A stretch of 64,000 nt of DNA, taken from assembly GCA_951799445.1 (NCBI GenBank), contig OX637289.1, forward strand, positions 47,282,264 through 47,346,263, read 5' to 3'. Position numbers and translations under genes: made by a program. Source of the stretch: Pseudisothecium myosuroides (Eukaryota; Streptophyta; Bryopsida; Hypnales; Lembophyllaceae). Under the pieces are notes generated by a model that ran no database searches, was not told the origin of the DNA, and saw nothing but the letters and a program-made list of their open reading frames with translations. This document shows positions 32,930-44,761 of the stretch, one piece after another. Positions within the stretch are counted from its first letter, which is position 1. Every line of letters starts with the position of its first letter.

Positions 32930-35468
32930 CGGAGTTCGGACGCTAAAAGGATCTAGAAATTTATTGTCCAAACTGGATTACGATACTATTCCCATCGAAA
33001 GAGTCTAGGCGTTGCCTGACTTGCCTCCCAAGTTTAATGGAAATGTAATCTTTGAGTTGCCTGCACTAGAATCCTATCCTACAAAATCTAAAGCTAAGAA
33101 CATGGTTGGTATGGATAGGCGCTGTAATGGTCACATGTGGTCAAAGATGGTGACCACCAATATATCAAACCACATGGAGTTGTCGTTCCGCACTGCTTTT
33201 TGTCTAGGTCATCTCCGTTGCATTAATTCCTCGTGTGAGTTCCTCAGTCGTGTCCACCAAACCAAGGCCTTGAATGAAATGGAATGGAAAGGACTGTCAC
33301 CTACCACACTCGATGTTGGCGATATCCATCCTCTAGGGTCGTTTCTTGTTTGTAAAATTTGCAAAAAGCCTCCATCCTGTATTGCGCGGTGTAGTGTGAA
33401 GGTCTATTATGTCACTGGGAATGAGTCGCGTACTCATGCGTTTGTTCATCTTGGCACTCACACACACTCGGTGAAGGATAGAACTCGGACTCTGATTGGA
33501 GAACAGATGGAGAGAACACCGAGTGGCACGAATTCCTCAATTGTCATGGAGGCTACAAAGGAACTCTTGAGCGAGCTTATTCTGCAACCGGATGGAGTAC
33601 AGACCAAGACTCTTGACTTTGATGAGCTCGTCCCAGTGCTGGACAAATGAAAATACTTCAGCTCGCCAAGTATTCGAAACAAGGTAACATCTTTCAAGTA
33701 TTTGAGGAGATTTGGAGTGATTGACAACATTACCTAATTGAAGGGATCAAGCACGTGGGCATTTGTTCAGGAGAGTAAATTCCTAGATCAGGGGACAGAT
33801 GTAGACAAAGTATTTGTTTTCAAAATGTCAGAAGTAGGACCTAGAAGTGGAGTTGACCTGGTGAAGTGAATGCAAAGTGGAGGGGACCTTCAGGATGCAT
33901 GGGTAATGTTTGACCATGTCAAACATGTGAAGGAGTGGACCACCATGGCTTGTCAAGTATATGACTCCGTGTATTGTTGTGTAATGACTATTGTGGTCTG
34001 TGACATGCAATCTGAAGATTATGAGGCTCAAATTCTATTTTGGAAAAACTTGAACTCTGTTGTCGATTGACATAGGGTTTCTGACCCTTAGTTCAAGGGA
34101 TTTATGGCAGATAGTGCACAAGCAAATTGGAATGCAGTGTAGACGGTATATGGATCCGGGGACATTAGAATACCAATGGAACATCATGAAAGAACGTGCC
34201 TCTTTCACTGGACTCAATCCATAGAAAAACATACAAAGGCGAACATTTGTGTGGACTTACAAGATCAACATCAAATGCTTTGTAAGCAATACAAGAACAC
34301 TACAACTTCCGAGGAGTTTGACAGTCGTTACCTAGCCATAAAAGCGTGGTGGTTATCATCAGGGGCCACCACCAATTGTGGACTGTAAAGATTGGAGTTG
34401 TGGCTATCTTTTTGGCACTTTCGGTATCGTCAATGGGGCGGATTCATACAACTTGTAAATCCTTATTTTCCTGCATATCATCTCAGAATAATTGCAAATT
34501 CCAGTATCTCAATGAAATTGCGGGTGTCTTTATTTCCCTTCAGGTTGTATAACTAGAATTTGGAATGCTACCCAACCCGTTCAATGGCAGATGGACGTTC
34601 TAGATCACTTTGAACGCCTGCAGGGGTGATTCGGTGAATACGCTCTTAGAACTTCAACCATTTATTGGATATAGTTTTGTGGCTTTGTTAGGTAGAAATT
34701 TATGCATGGTCCATGGCGTTGAGACCTTGGAGAGCCTCTCGGTACCGAGAAGGGTGACAACTTGGACTCCTTCTTGCAACTTTTTCATTTATTGGTAGGA
34801 CGATTCTCGTCTGCAATAGGCCTAAACCTCTGAGTCATGTATGGTGTTGGTACCTTGAAGGGGGCTCTTGGTACTGAGAGGAGTATTGGCGTAGGCTGCG
34901 TCTTGGAACTTCTTTATTTTTCATCGCCCCATTGTAGTTTGACATAGGAAAAATGTGCGTTCATGCATGGCAATACTAGCTTGTCGGATCCTGTCTAAAC
35001 TGATAGGGGTTCTTCTGTAGACTCTATCTTGTAACATTTATTTATTGTGCTTTAAAGTGATGCTTGACCATTGGACACCACCATTGCTATTCGATCCTCA
35101 TTACCTTGTATCCTAAGAAAAATTTCTAAGTACATTTGTGGACGCTAGAAATTTAATGTGGATTTTGGACTATTTTCATTCAGGATCTTAGCGACTCTGA
35201 GCTAGCAGAAATGCCATCTTGCAACCTTGTTGAGACAGTACATAGAAAGTGGCTTCAACAATCTGGAAATCGGGAGAACGATCTGTACATTGCCATGGTA
35301 GACGATTTTGTAAGAGCGTTCGTGCAGATGATAAGGTATTACCATTACTTGAAGGGAAACAAAGCTGGAACGGGACTAGGGAAGGAAGAGCTCATGCTCT
35401 GCATTGCCCAGCGATATCCTAGTGTTCTTTATTTCCACAATAATAGGTGTATTTTAGTTCTACTGTAA
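32930..35468 (+). pseudogene. Decayed DNA transposase, probably MULE-like
   Basis: A single plus-strand frame can be followed from about 32930 to 34552 through at least eight stop codons, with no frameshift seen. It resumes in the same frame at about 35190-35468. Near 33200-33400 it has a Cys/His-rich segment (GHLRCINSSCEFL..CKICKKPPSCIARC). A catalytic-core-like region follows: VYDSVYC (about 33960), FKGFMADSAQANWNAV (about 34100), ERTCLFHWTQS (about 34185), then WLSFWHFRYRQWGGF (about 34400). The Asp spacing and the C..H pair resemble MULE-type transposases. That assignment is inference from pattern, and the third acidic residue was not located. The C-terminal block (CNLVETVHRKWLQQSGN) follows an AG splice-like junction near 35188. 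Confidence 0.6.
34670..35060. repeat. About 130-bp degenerate repeats with CTCGGTACCGAG cores
   Basis: Three related stretches, with GAGCCTCTCGGTACCGAGAA at about 34731, GGCTCTTGGTACTGAGAGG at about 34863 and a weaker form near 35005. They lie between the two parts of the transposase remnant. They belong to the same palindrome family as 9.6-10.9 kb by their cores. Confidence 0.6.
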
Positions 35469-35639
35469 TGTCCATGGAAAATGACAGTCTACCCTAAACA
35501 ACGGTAATAGGACACACTATTTCCGCGGTCATAGGTCCCATCATGTAGAAATATTCATATGTGCATGGCAATGGAATTTTTTCACTGACATTCTCATTTT
35601 CCTTGCGGGTTTTTTTTTTCTAGTAATGCCTGAACTCGT

Positions 35640-36010
35640 ATTTGATATGATTTCATCCAATATTTCATGTACTTTCATCCACTTTTTCATCTACTTCCAT
35701 CCAAACTTTTCATCTACTTTCATCCATTTTTTTCATCCAAAACAATTCCTCCTTCATATGCACTAATCTAAAATTCTCTTCACATCCACTAAATTTGACG
35801 TGACTTTCACCTACAAAATTCCAAATTTAAAGTTACTTTCATCCAAAATTTCAGTCAGTCTCATCTAAAATGTCAACCACTTTCATCCACAAAATTTCCA
35901 AATTTCATTTTATTTTTTCATTTTTCATTTAACATCTATGCTCCCCGCTCACTATTTCCCGCTCTACGCTCGCCTCTCCCCGCTCCCCGCTCGCTTCCTA
36001 GCAACGTTGC
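35640..36010 (-). repeat. Inverted copy of the GGATGAAA / AGCG repeat
   Basis: TTTCATCC-rich sequence is followed by a CCCGCTC-rich stretch and TTCTAATAC, the reverse of 4668-5110. Confidence 0.7.
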
Positions 36011-36279
36011 TTCTAATACAAGGGGGCAAAAAAAATTAATTAAACTTTTGATAATGAATCTTATTTAAGATAATTCATTTTTATATTTAAAACATTAAAT
36101 ATGCTAAAGGCCGTAGATGAACATAACATCCATGACTTTAATTAGGTTGTTTGTTTGTTTTGTTTTGTTTGATACATTGAGATCTAAGAAACCTTGAGTC
36201 CACTGGCAACGTTATTGGTATTGTTGGAAAGCTCTTTGCAAGAAGGGATGCGCAAACTTATTTCATACCATTTGGACCT

Positions 36280-37749
36280 GGGTCGTTGCAAGAATGACTG
36301 GCTAATTTTGTTCCACTTTGGCTGTTTTCGGCTAGTATTCCCAGTACTATGAGCTTTTTGCATATGAATTTTTTTAAATAAAATAAAATAAGGATAATTA
36401 GTATAACACTAGAAATAGCATATCACAAAATTTCAGACCTAAAAAAAATCAAGGTAAAAAGTTATTCACGAAAACGTGTGAACTGAAATTTTGAAGAAAA
36501 TACATAGTTTAACGTTTTAATTTGTACAAAATAGGAAAAACAATTTTCAAAGAAACAAAAAATTGGCCATTTGGATAGACTTTATTTTGAAGAGATTCCA
36601 CCAAAAAAATTATCTTGAAACCATCTTCAACATTCAGAATTGCGCACGCAAGGGAGCCTTCTTTGCATGGACGTAGAGGATATAAAATATAATATTTTTG
36701 ATGCCCCTTGGTAGGAACATGACTTCCTACTATGGGAATAGACCATAGAAATTTTAGCTCCAAATCATTAAATTTGGGGACTCCATAGTACTAAAAACCC
36801 TTAAAACTCAAAACGTGACATATTAGGTTAATTGATTTTTAATTATAAAATGATTTTTGAAAATTTCTAAAAAATACGAGATATGATTAACCCCTAAATG
36901 ACGGACCCATGACCATTGATTTCAAACCTCATTGTCCATCACTCAATTTGCTACCATTTTGCAGCTAGATTTGTATGAAAAATTTTATATTTATTTTTCA
37001 GAGATGAAACTACATGTCTTCTTTACTTCACAAAAAAATTTAGATTTTTTTGTGGAAAATTGATTTTTTTGAGAATTTTTGAAGAGAAAGTGAAGAAAAA
37101 TCATATTAAATAGAAAATTATTGCAAAAAATCTGAAAATTTCACCATGTGTGTATTATACAATGACAAACATCATGGTGTAAACTCAATTTCCGTGTCAT
37201 TCTATAATTAGAAAATAATAGACATTGAAAATATACCCAAAGTTCAAATTGCAATAAAATATTCAATATTAGGAATTTTTTCAAAATTCAAATTAGAGTA
37301 GAGACTAGAGTACATGACCTTCATTTTGTTAGTTGGACTCAAACTCAAAAAATATCGTTTTTGTGGAAAAATTTCAGATTTAGAGCAAGGATCTACAACT
37401 TCCCAAAATACACTAAAATAGCATATTTGGTGATCCGTCTTTTTTAATAACTTCTCATTTAAGTGAAGACAAACACTAGCAAGACTACAACCTCAATTGG
37501 ATACTCTTCATAACCCAACATGAAAGGTCAACAAGGAAAAAGAGGATGAAGTACTCTTTCTACTCTTCTAGCGTATAGTATTGTCATTCAAGCGCCATGG
37601 AATGGCGCCCGCGGCGCTCTAGGGTTAAACTCAAGAGAGGCATCTCTAATAAAAATTTCAAGTTCATGCGAGTCATGCTGCAACAGTTATAGCAAAAGGA
37701 AGCTTCCGCACTTGCTTTGTGACAATGTTTGTCTTTCTTGCAATGACCC
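36280..37749. mobile_element. MITE-like element with GGGTCRTTGCAAGAA ends, carrying a nested element
   Basis: Left end GGGTCGTTGCAAGAATGAC. Inverted right end GGGTCATTGCAAGAAAGAC. ACCT is duplicated at 36276-36279 and 37750-37753. Without the nested element (36891-37624) it is about 730 bp, close to the 708 bp of the copy at 2974-3681. Internal blocks at 36530-36800 match 3150-3430 in inverse orientation. Confidence 0.75.
36891..37624. mobile_element. Nested TTAA-flanked element
   Basis: TTAA (36887-36890) is followed by CCCCTAAATGACGG. The right end CTCTAGGG is followed by TTAA (37625-37628). 734 bp, no gene. It interrupts the GGGTCRTTGC element. The right end carries a GCGCC-rich palindrome (GGCGCCCGCGGCGC), as does the element at 61229-61797. 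Confidence 0.65.
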
Positions 37750-37753
37750 ACCT

Positions 37754-39415
37754 ACAATGTGAAAGTTTTTGAACTTCAAAGTTTTTATAAAACACAAAAT
37801 TGAATTAAATTATCTTTTATTTTGAAAAAAACCATAACTTTCACATTGCATGTCCAAACGCCATAAAATACACCCCTTGCATTCTTTTGTGCATGAAGCT
37901 TTCTATTCATACCAAGAATGCAACCTCTCACATTACATTATGGTGTGAAAGTTATTGAATCTCAAAGTTTTAATTAATTAAAAAATTAAAAAACTATTTT
38001 TACTTTTATTTTGGTTGTGGCAATGGCAAAGGGCACAGTAGTATATTATATAAGTGATATTATATAAGTGAAAGTTTTTTCATTTTAGTCATCTTTACTA
38101 ATAAAAATTAATCATTAAAGGAACATGAAGAATTATGTAATTACATTGTACTTTAGATGATAGATGTAAAGCATTTACTTAGATGATAAAATCAGGGATA
38201 AAATTATTTCATCTTTATAAATAGATTGCAATTGGGTCATAAAAAAATGTGGTCTTGATTGAGATAGCTTTGAAAAGTCAAACCTCTTAATTAATAATCT
38301 TTAATAGGAGGTTGTTATCAAAGAAGGAAGTTTAAGAATTTTTGAAGTATTTGTGCAATTTGTCTTATGTAATGGAAGGAAGAAATTGTTTGGACAAAAA
38401 AATCTACCCTAGCAAATTCAAGTAATTTTAAGTTTTTTTTGTAGTAATATTTTTTGATGTTTTTTTCATGAATTTGTTGAATGGTTTAATAAGTCAACAA
38501 CTAATGACTGAGAAATCAAATTACATAGGATTTTGACATATAATTCAATATTTGTAATTTTTTTCTCCTTACAAACCAAAATTGGATAGAAAAAAAAATG
38601 TTTTTATCAATTATTTTTAATTTTTTTGGTTGATTATAATCATATCTATTTGTATGGCTAGTTGGGGTTTACATAACTCCGTGGTCTTGTGATGAAGTAG
38701 AGCCTTGTTATTTGAGAAATAAACATGTTGAGCTACAAGAGTGGGAGAAATGTTATTTCCATTGCAAGACTTTAAGGTACGCATATGCATTGAAGACCTG
38801 CCCAAGCTTTTTGGGTTGAAATTTCGGACTGGTATAGAAGTCCATTTAAAGGGTGTACTTATCCTAGTTTCATGTTCCTTAATATAACCTCAATGGTTGT
38901 GGATCTAGTTCAATCATGGTCAATGAAAGATCTAATAAAGACACCATAACCCTAGTTGTGAGAGGCAACCATGCTTTCCATATTCAATGTTGATCTTTAC
39001 CCTCAAATTTTGAATAATGAACTAAGAGTGTACTCAGTACAAGAAATCTGAACCGGCTGGAGGATTGTTAGGGTTTCGGTGGATGTGCAATTACAGCGAA
39101 AAAAATATATTTTTTTTTTGAATTTTTTTTTGAAATAAAAAATAATAAAAAATAAATTTTTAATCGGAATTCCAACAGGGCACACTGGCTAATTGCTCAC
39201 CTTACAGATTCTCTTATGGCCTTTTTGGGCTAATATTTTTCCTGAATGCACATTTTCATGCATCCTAGCAGCCCAAATGTGGCCTGAAATTTTCTCTCAT
39301 GTTTTTGTTCATCACAGTGTGAGTTCAGAGTATAACCCTCTCTGTCAACCAAAATGACTTGGGACATTTGCAAAAACTAGGGAACTTAGCATAATGAGAG
39401 CAAGTGCACGCATAC
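37754..39415. other. AT-rich intergenic DNA
   Basis: No gene recognised. An A/T run occurs at about 39100-39165. Confidence 0.4.
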
Positions 39416-39419
39416 ATAC

Positions 39420-39611
39420 CTTCCACCCTTTCAAAATGGTGTCCCAGCAAATTAGAAATCTTAAAGGCTTGCGCATTTCGGAAAGCAGCCGAGATAGGGG
39501 GCTGGAGTCTTAGAGTCTTGTGCACCACTGTTGCAGCCATGTGTACTTGATTCTCCTAGCATTGCTCCAGTCCAACAATGCACCACCCTTTTTCAATAGT
39601 ACAATTTCTTC
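39420..39611 (-). pseudogene. P450 pseudogene, exon 5 remnant
   Basis: The minus strand aligns with exon 5 of the intact P450 gene (47958-47774). It starts after an intact AG acceptor (AAAACAG) and shows KKGGALLDWSNARRIKYTW, then VVHKTLRLQPP after a small insertion that shifts the frame. It ends GGGTGGAAG before a GTATGT donor. The K-helix ETLR of the intact gene is KTLR here. Its upstream partner exon lies at 45636-45836, across the Harbinger insertion. Confidence 0.85.
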
Positions 39612-40306
39612 CTGTTTTGCAACAAAAAAAGCATTTCAATCTACTTTGTGAGCTTCAAAATAGTCTTTCATAAACCATGTAACATCTTAAAATTGTCCAA
39701 GATGCTACTAAATGTAGGGTACATCCATGATGTCCATTTTCTCATTCTCTATAGAATCTATAATAATGCAACAATCTGAGAAAGATTAAAGGATGTAATC
39801 ATAAAAGCCAATGGTTTTTAGTGACATCAATTTCGTGAAAATAGCAGAGTTACATGACTTTGGCACTTTTCAAGGGGTGTGGCCTGAAACTTAACTCTAT
39901 ACCAATCCTAGTTTTTTAAATCTTGTGTATGCATGAATATCAAAAATTCTTGAGACCAAAATTTTGCCATTTAACAAAATTGATGGTGCGGGTTGTATAA
40001 GATTCGCTATAGAAGGAAGGAATAGTAATGTCACTAATTTCATTAAATTGGCGAAATTCCACAAGCCAAAAATTGTAGCATAATCTCCACAAAAGGTGTA
40101 CAGATTTTGGTAACAGGCCACGCGGCCTGGGCGGCGCCAAAGTAATGGAAGATCGCCAATTGACGTTTAGAATTTGTCACTGCAATATCTCAACAATTGA
40201 GAAAAGTAGAAAGGGAACAATACGTCGATGACTAAAGAATATTATGTTCCTGGGTTATGTAAACGGCAATAAAAATTCTAGGACGGGGTATGAATTCTGA
40301 GTCATA
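39612..40306 (-). other. Remaining intron 4 of the P450 pseudogene
   Basis: About 690 bp between the exon 5 remnant and the Harbinger end. With the 7 bp on the other side of the element it gives an intron of about 700 bp, close to the 635-bp intron 4 of the intact gene. Confidence 0.6.
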
Positions 40307-41232
40307 GGGTACATACACACCTGGCGTTAGCCTAAACCGGCTTAAGCGAGGTAATTTAGTCAACCCACGGAGACTTGGGGTTTGCGTGTAGCCTTGGGTT
40401 CCAGGCTTGAGCTGCGGGAGAGTTATAGTGAGCGGTTTAGATGCTAATGCAACACCTGTTCGCACATGGCGTTAATTTGTCATTTAGAGAGGGTTGTTAG
40501 CGACGAAACAGGGCAGGGAATAGTGTGTGTCCGCACCAAGTGCGAGGTGCTAACTGAGTAATGGGCCCGATCTGAGAATTCTGGCGCACTGCCCGGGAGA
40601 GAAAGTGAGAAGAAGGACTCCGGCAGGCTTGCGGTTTTCAGTTCTTCCAGGTGGACAGTTGCTGAAGTTTGTTTTCGTTGTGATTCCTGGTGTGATTCAC
40701 TGGAAAGTGAGGCGACCGATTAGTAGGGTGACAGTGATAATTGGGAGGATTGGCTTGTTCGCGAGTGCTCTTGAAATTCAGTGCGTGACGGGGGTTGGAG
40801 AGCAGCAGCAATTGACAATTGGATCGACTTTTGCGCAGCGTGGAGGGAGGATTGGGAGACCACAATCGTTCAAGAAAGAGGTGTGGACAACGTTTCAATA
40901 GTGGGTAAGTGCCGACCACCGTCGTTGCAGATGTCTGATCATTGCCTTGCATTTTATGTAGGCTACAAGTACCTGAATTGCCTGTTCTTCTAAGGAAATT
41001 AGGGTTCTCCTGAGTTCCGTTCCACCGTTGCTGTGCGACCAGCGCTTCTACAATGCAAGGCTATCTTGTAGTTGTCCGTGTTTCAATGAATTGCATTCTC
41101 TAGCGACGTCGGTGTTGATCGCTTCTGCCATGAATGTGACGTCACCGTTTGTTGGGGTCTGACCATATATCGGCACACGCTGTTGTCGTCCTCTTGCAGT
41201 GTTTCACCGCCTTTGTACAAGTCGCGACAACA

Positions 41233-42585
41233 ATGGACATACTGGACAGTCCGGTGGAACTGGCGTCGATGGCGTCGTTGATCCTTTTGCTCGTCCTGCA
41301 CTCTCACCGAGCGTTGTTGCTGTCAGTAGAAGCGGTTGTCAATGACGACGATTTCTCAAGTGACTTTGACTTCAGCACCAAAATCGCAGAGGCTGCGAGC
41401 TTGGACTTGGATGCCGTGAGCAGGGCCGCGTTGATGCACTTCCGACTGTGGACAGCATTCTCAATTCTCGATGACGACCTCGGGTTCTGGGTGAAACCGA
41501 GGTCCACAACCTGGTTCTCCAGGTTCCTACTTGAGGAATATGATGACGACCGCTGGGTTCAGCTATTTCGATTCACGAAGCGATCAGTTTTCACTTTGGC
41601 AAGTCTTCTGGCTCCCAGCATTTGGAGATGAGACACCAAGTACCGACTTGCCATTCCTGTGCTTGTTAGACTTGCTTGTGCTCTCTTCAAATTGAGTCAT
41701 GGAGCAAGTTTGCTTGTCTGCAGTGAAATGTTTGCCGTGGGTCGTAGCACTGTTTCCATAATTCTTCAACAAGTGGTTCACGGTGTCAATGTTGCCCTTC
41801 GCTCCGAGATTGCTTGGCCTATTGAAGAGAGGGTGAGTATGACGGCTGGTGCTTTCAAAAGTTTGTGTGGACTGCCTGGGGTACTTGGAGCCATTGACGG
41901 TACTCACTTTGCAATTTCGAAACCCAGGTTTGGTTCTGCTGATTATTACTATTTCAAGAGCGGAGGTTTTGCGATGAATTGCCAAGCAGTTGTCGACAGT
42001 TCCAAACGTTTCCTTGACTTGTATGTGGGCATGCCTGGTTCTGTGAATGACTCATGAATGCTTCGGAGGTCCACACTCTACCAAAGAGGGCAGATGTCTG
42101 CACTGTGGCACAACAGATTCACATTTGAAGGTTTTTCGCCATACCTTCTCGGAGATGCAGGTTATCCTCTCCTGCCTTGGCTGATGGCACCACATCGGAT
42201 GCAAAGAGACCTCTCTGTGGCTAATGAACTTTTCAATAGAAAACTCAGTCGAGGTAGGGCTGTGGTGGAGAATGCCTTTGCACTCTTGAAAGGCACATTC
42301 CGAGAGCTCCAGCATAAACCTGAATTGCATGTGAATTTCTTTCCCGACGTCATCACAAGTTGTGCCATCATGCATAATGTTCTACTCAAACAAAGCCACA
42401 CTAAAGTGGAGCGGCTTCTTGAAGTTTTACGACGGGAGGGTTTGCAGCCACTGCCAGAGGAAGTGCCAGTTGAAGTTGCGGATGCTGCAGCTGTACCTGC
42501 AGACCAGGTTGACGTACCTCAGAGCCAGACTAAACGCCGTGAGCTTGGTGCTTACTTGTCTTTGCAACGAGTAGTCCCCATGTAA
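41233..42585 (+). pseudogene. Harbinger transposase (HARBI1-like nuclease), two in-frame stops
   Basis: The frame from ATG 41233 (context ACAACAATGG) to TAA 42583-42585 spans 450 codons. It cuts and pastes the element using a DDE RNase H-like fold. The three acidic sites are visible: GAIDGTHF (about 41890), LLGDAGYPL (about 42150) and VVENAFALLKG (about 42265). A helix-turn-helix-like block (VGRSTVSIILQQVV) precedes them near 41740. TGA codons at 41629-41631 and 42055-42057 break the frame; each is one transition from CGA (Arg). No frameshift is seen. AATAAA overlaps the stop. An upstream GTAAGT at 40903 suggests a spliced 5' leader. Confidence 0.9.
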
Positions 42586-43291
42586 ATAAAGAAGGTATCA
42601 TGCTAGTTTCTTTGCATTGGCTGTAGTGTCCAAGCTTTCAGTATTGTACAATTATGTTTTTTATGAAATAAAAAATTTTGGTTTTCCTGTACAACGTTTT
42701 CTCTTCCAACTACGTCTGTCTAGGGAGGTGGAGTGCTCCTGCCAGGAGAGGTTCCTGCGGCAGCTAACTTGTCGGAATGGGCAGCTAACTTGTCAGAATG
42801 AGGACTTTTGAATTTGTCGTCCTGTTCATAATCAAGTTCATTTATTTTGTTTTCAATTCCGTTTCTTGCCGTTTGGGTTCGTCAGGCTCATGTGCTGCCA
42901 ATGCAAGATATGGTTGTACACAACGTAAGCGTGGATTAGCAAATTGCGATGGATGAAATACATGGAAACTGATTTTGTGGACTCGTATTGATTGAAAGGC
43001 CGCGTGTGCTTTTATTTAATATTGTGCTGAGCACTAGGACAGTTCGGTGAAGGAGAGATTTCTCTCAATCCAACGCACCAGAACTTGTGTGGACATTGCG
43101 GATCACAACTCACATTTGTACAGAAACTGTCATGACTGAAAGCGAATGGAACTCATACATGCCGATTTAGTGAGAAAATCAAGTATTTCTCTCAGTTGTA
43201 CTGTGCACCGTCTCTCAGAAATCGTGGATCCCACTGTCACAGACGGAGTCTTCGGAAAAAACTATGCAACACTGTACAACTGCTACTGCCT

Positions 43292-44761
43292 TCAGTCGTA
43301 CTGGAAAGCGCCATGCACGCTGGGTCCAACCATGTTGTCGCTGGCACTCGCTGCTGCTGCGGTGAAAAAGCAGTCTGGTATGGCGTTCACTTCTGGTCCG
43401 GTCTCTTGCATCGCTGGTTGCCTACGCTGAATTCCAGCAGTGAGGGCCATCGACAGATGCGTCAAGCATTGAACAACCTCCGATTGTTTCTCAATAGCCA
43501 ACTTGGCGTTGTCGTTTGCTAGTCGAGAATTCTCCAGGAGCTTCTGATCTCGTTCCACCTGATATTGCATCTGCTCATTGAAAAGACGTTCGTGAACGTC
43601 AATTTTCGATTTCTCCAATGCCCGGCTGGCATCTGCCATGTCCTTCATTTGCCCTGCCATGGCATTGCCGGTTTCACGGGTGGCTTCTGCTATAAGAGAA
43701 TGTCCTGAGAGGCTCTTACGACGCACTGCAGTGTTGCCAAATCGACGACGGCTTGCAGCTTCGAAAGTGTCGGATGAACTGAGGAGGTGTGGGAGCACGC
43801 CAGGAGGAATGAAACCTTTGGTGACGGGAGTGGGAGATTCGCTGCTTGTGAATGCAGGTAGACCTGCAGCGGCCCTGGCCTTCGCACTTCCCGGTTGTGG
43901 AATGGGCGACTGAGTCGAAGTGGTCATGCCGTCGCTGTCAGCCAAAAAGGTGGCGACGTGGATAGGATCGTCATTCTCGGCATTGCTGCCGTCCACATCC
44001 TCTGTGCCCGCAGCTGGAGATTTGAAGTTCGAGTCATCAGCGGCCATGAGGTCTCATGAATGGGGAGGTGCAATGGCTGGTCTTGTGCCATACCAATCAT
44101 GGATACGGAAGAAGACGTCTTGAGGAAACGTTCTGGGGAGGCCCTCCGCCTTCCTGCCTGAGGTCGTGAGCTTCCAATAAGATCGCTTGTTGATACCGGT
44201 TCTTGCAAAAAAATCCGCGATTCTCTTGTAGTCGAGAATCAACTGATTCCATTTGCTTTTGCAAGTAGGACCATCACGAAAGCATGGACTGTTACCAGCG
44301 GCACTCACTTCGGAGCTGATGCGACGCCACTTGCCTAAGTCAGGGGTCATTAAGTCGCGTCCGTCTTGTGTTTCCACCTCCTCGAGAAAGAGGTTTTGTT
44401 TCGCATCGATGAGGGCGCTGATTTCTTCCGGGCTCCAGTTAGGACCACACTCTTTCCTCGCGCGTATCGCTAGCGCGCTTCCGTCGATGGTGTCGACGCT
44501 GGCCACAGGTCTGGGGAGCCCGATGGAGGGCACAGAGCGATCGCCTGAGCTCTGTTGTTGGCTGGCGGCTGGCACTGTGAAGGCAACAAAATGGCTTTGT
44601 CATGAAAACGAGCTCAACATGCAGCGTGGACTTCATTAGCGAGAATACTATTTTCACTACAGCACGTAAGTAGACGTAAATCAGAAATTAAGGAGCTCGA
44701 AGTGGGTTAAAAAAAGCTCACCTTGGACAGCCGTTGGATCCGGTGAAGAAACACCTCCCAT
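43292..44761 (-). pseudogene. Harbinger Myb/SANT-like (trihelix) protein, one in-frame stop
   Basis: This is the second gene of the element, which in this superfamily helps the nuclease bind the ends and enter the nucleus. Exon 1 is 44761-44722 (ATG, 13 codons), the intron is 44721-44575 (GTGAGC to CACAG), and exon 2 is 44574-43292. The DNA-binding domain has the expected tryptophans (NWSPEEISALIDAK, GKWRRISSEV, CKSKWNQLILDYKRI). The C-terminal half is Ser/Pro-rich, then a charged coiled-coil-like helix (about 43640-43440). A TGA at about 44050 interrupts exon 2, again one transition from CGA. The gene converges on the transposase, with 706 bp between the two stops. Confidence 0.85.

Noticed and set aside
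2974..37749. A single 34-kb element with long inverted ends
   Set aside because: Matching sequences at 2974-5110 and 35640-37749 are in inverted order but with different spacing. The GGGTCRTTGC units have their own target duplications, so they are independent insertions.
41304..44639. Antisense frames over the Harbinger genes
   Set aside because: Shadows of the transposase and Myb frames, which carry the recognisable motifs.
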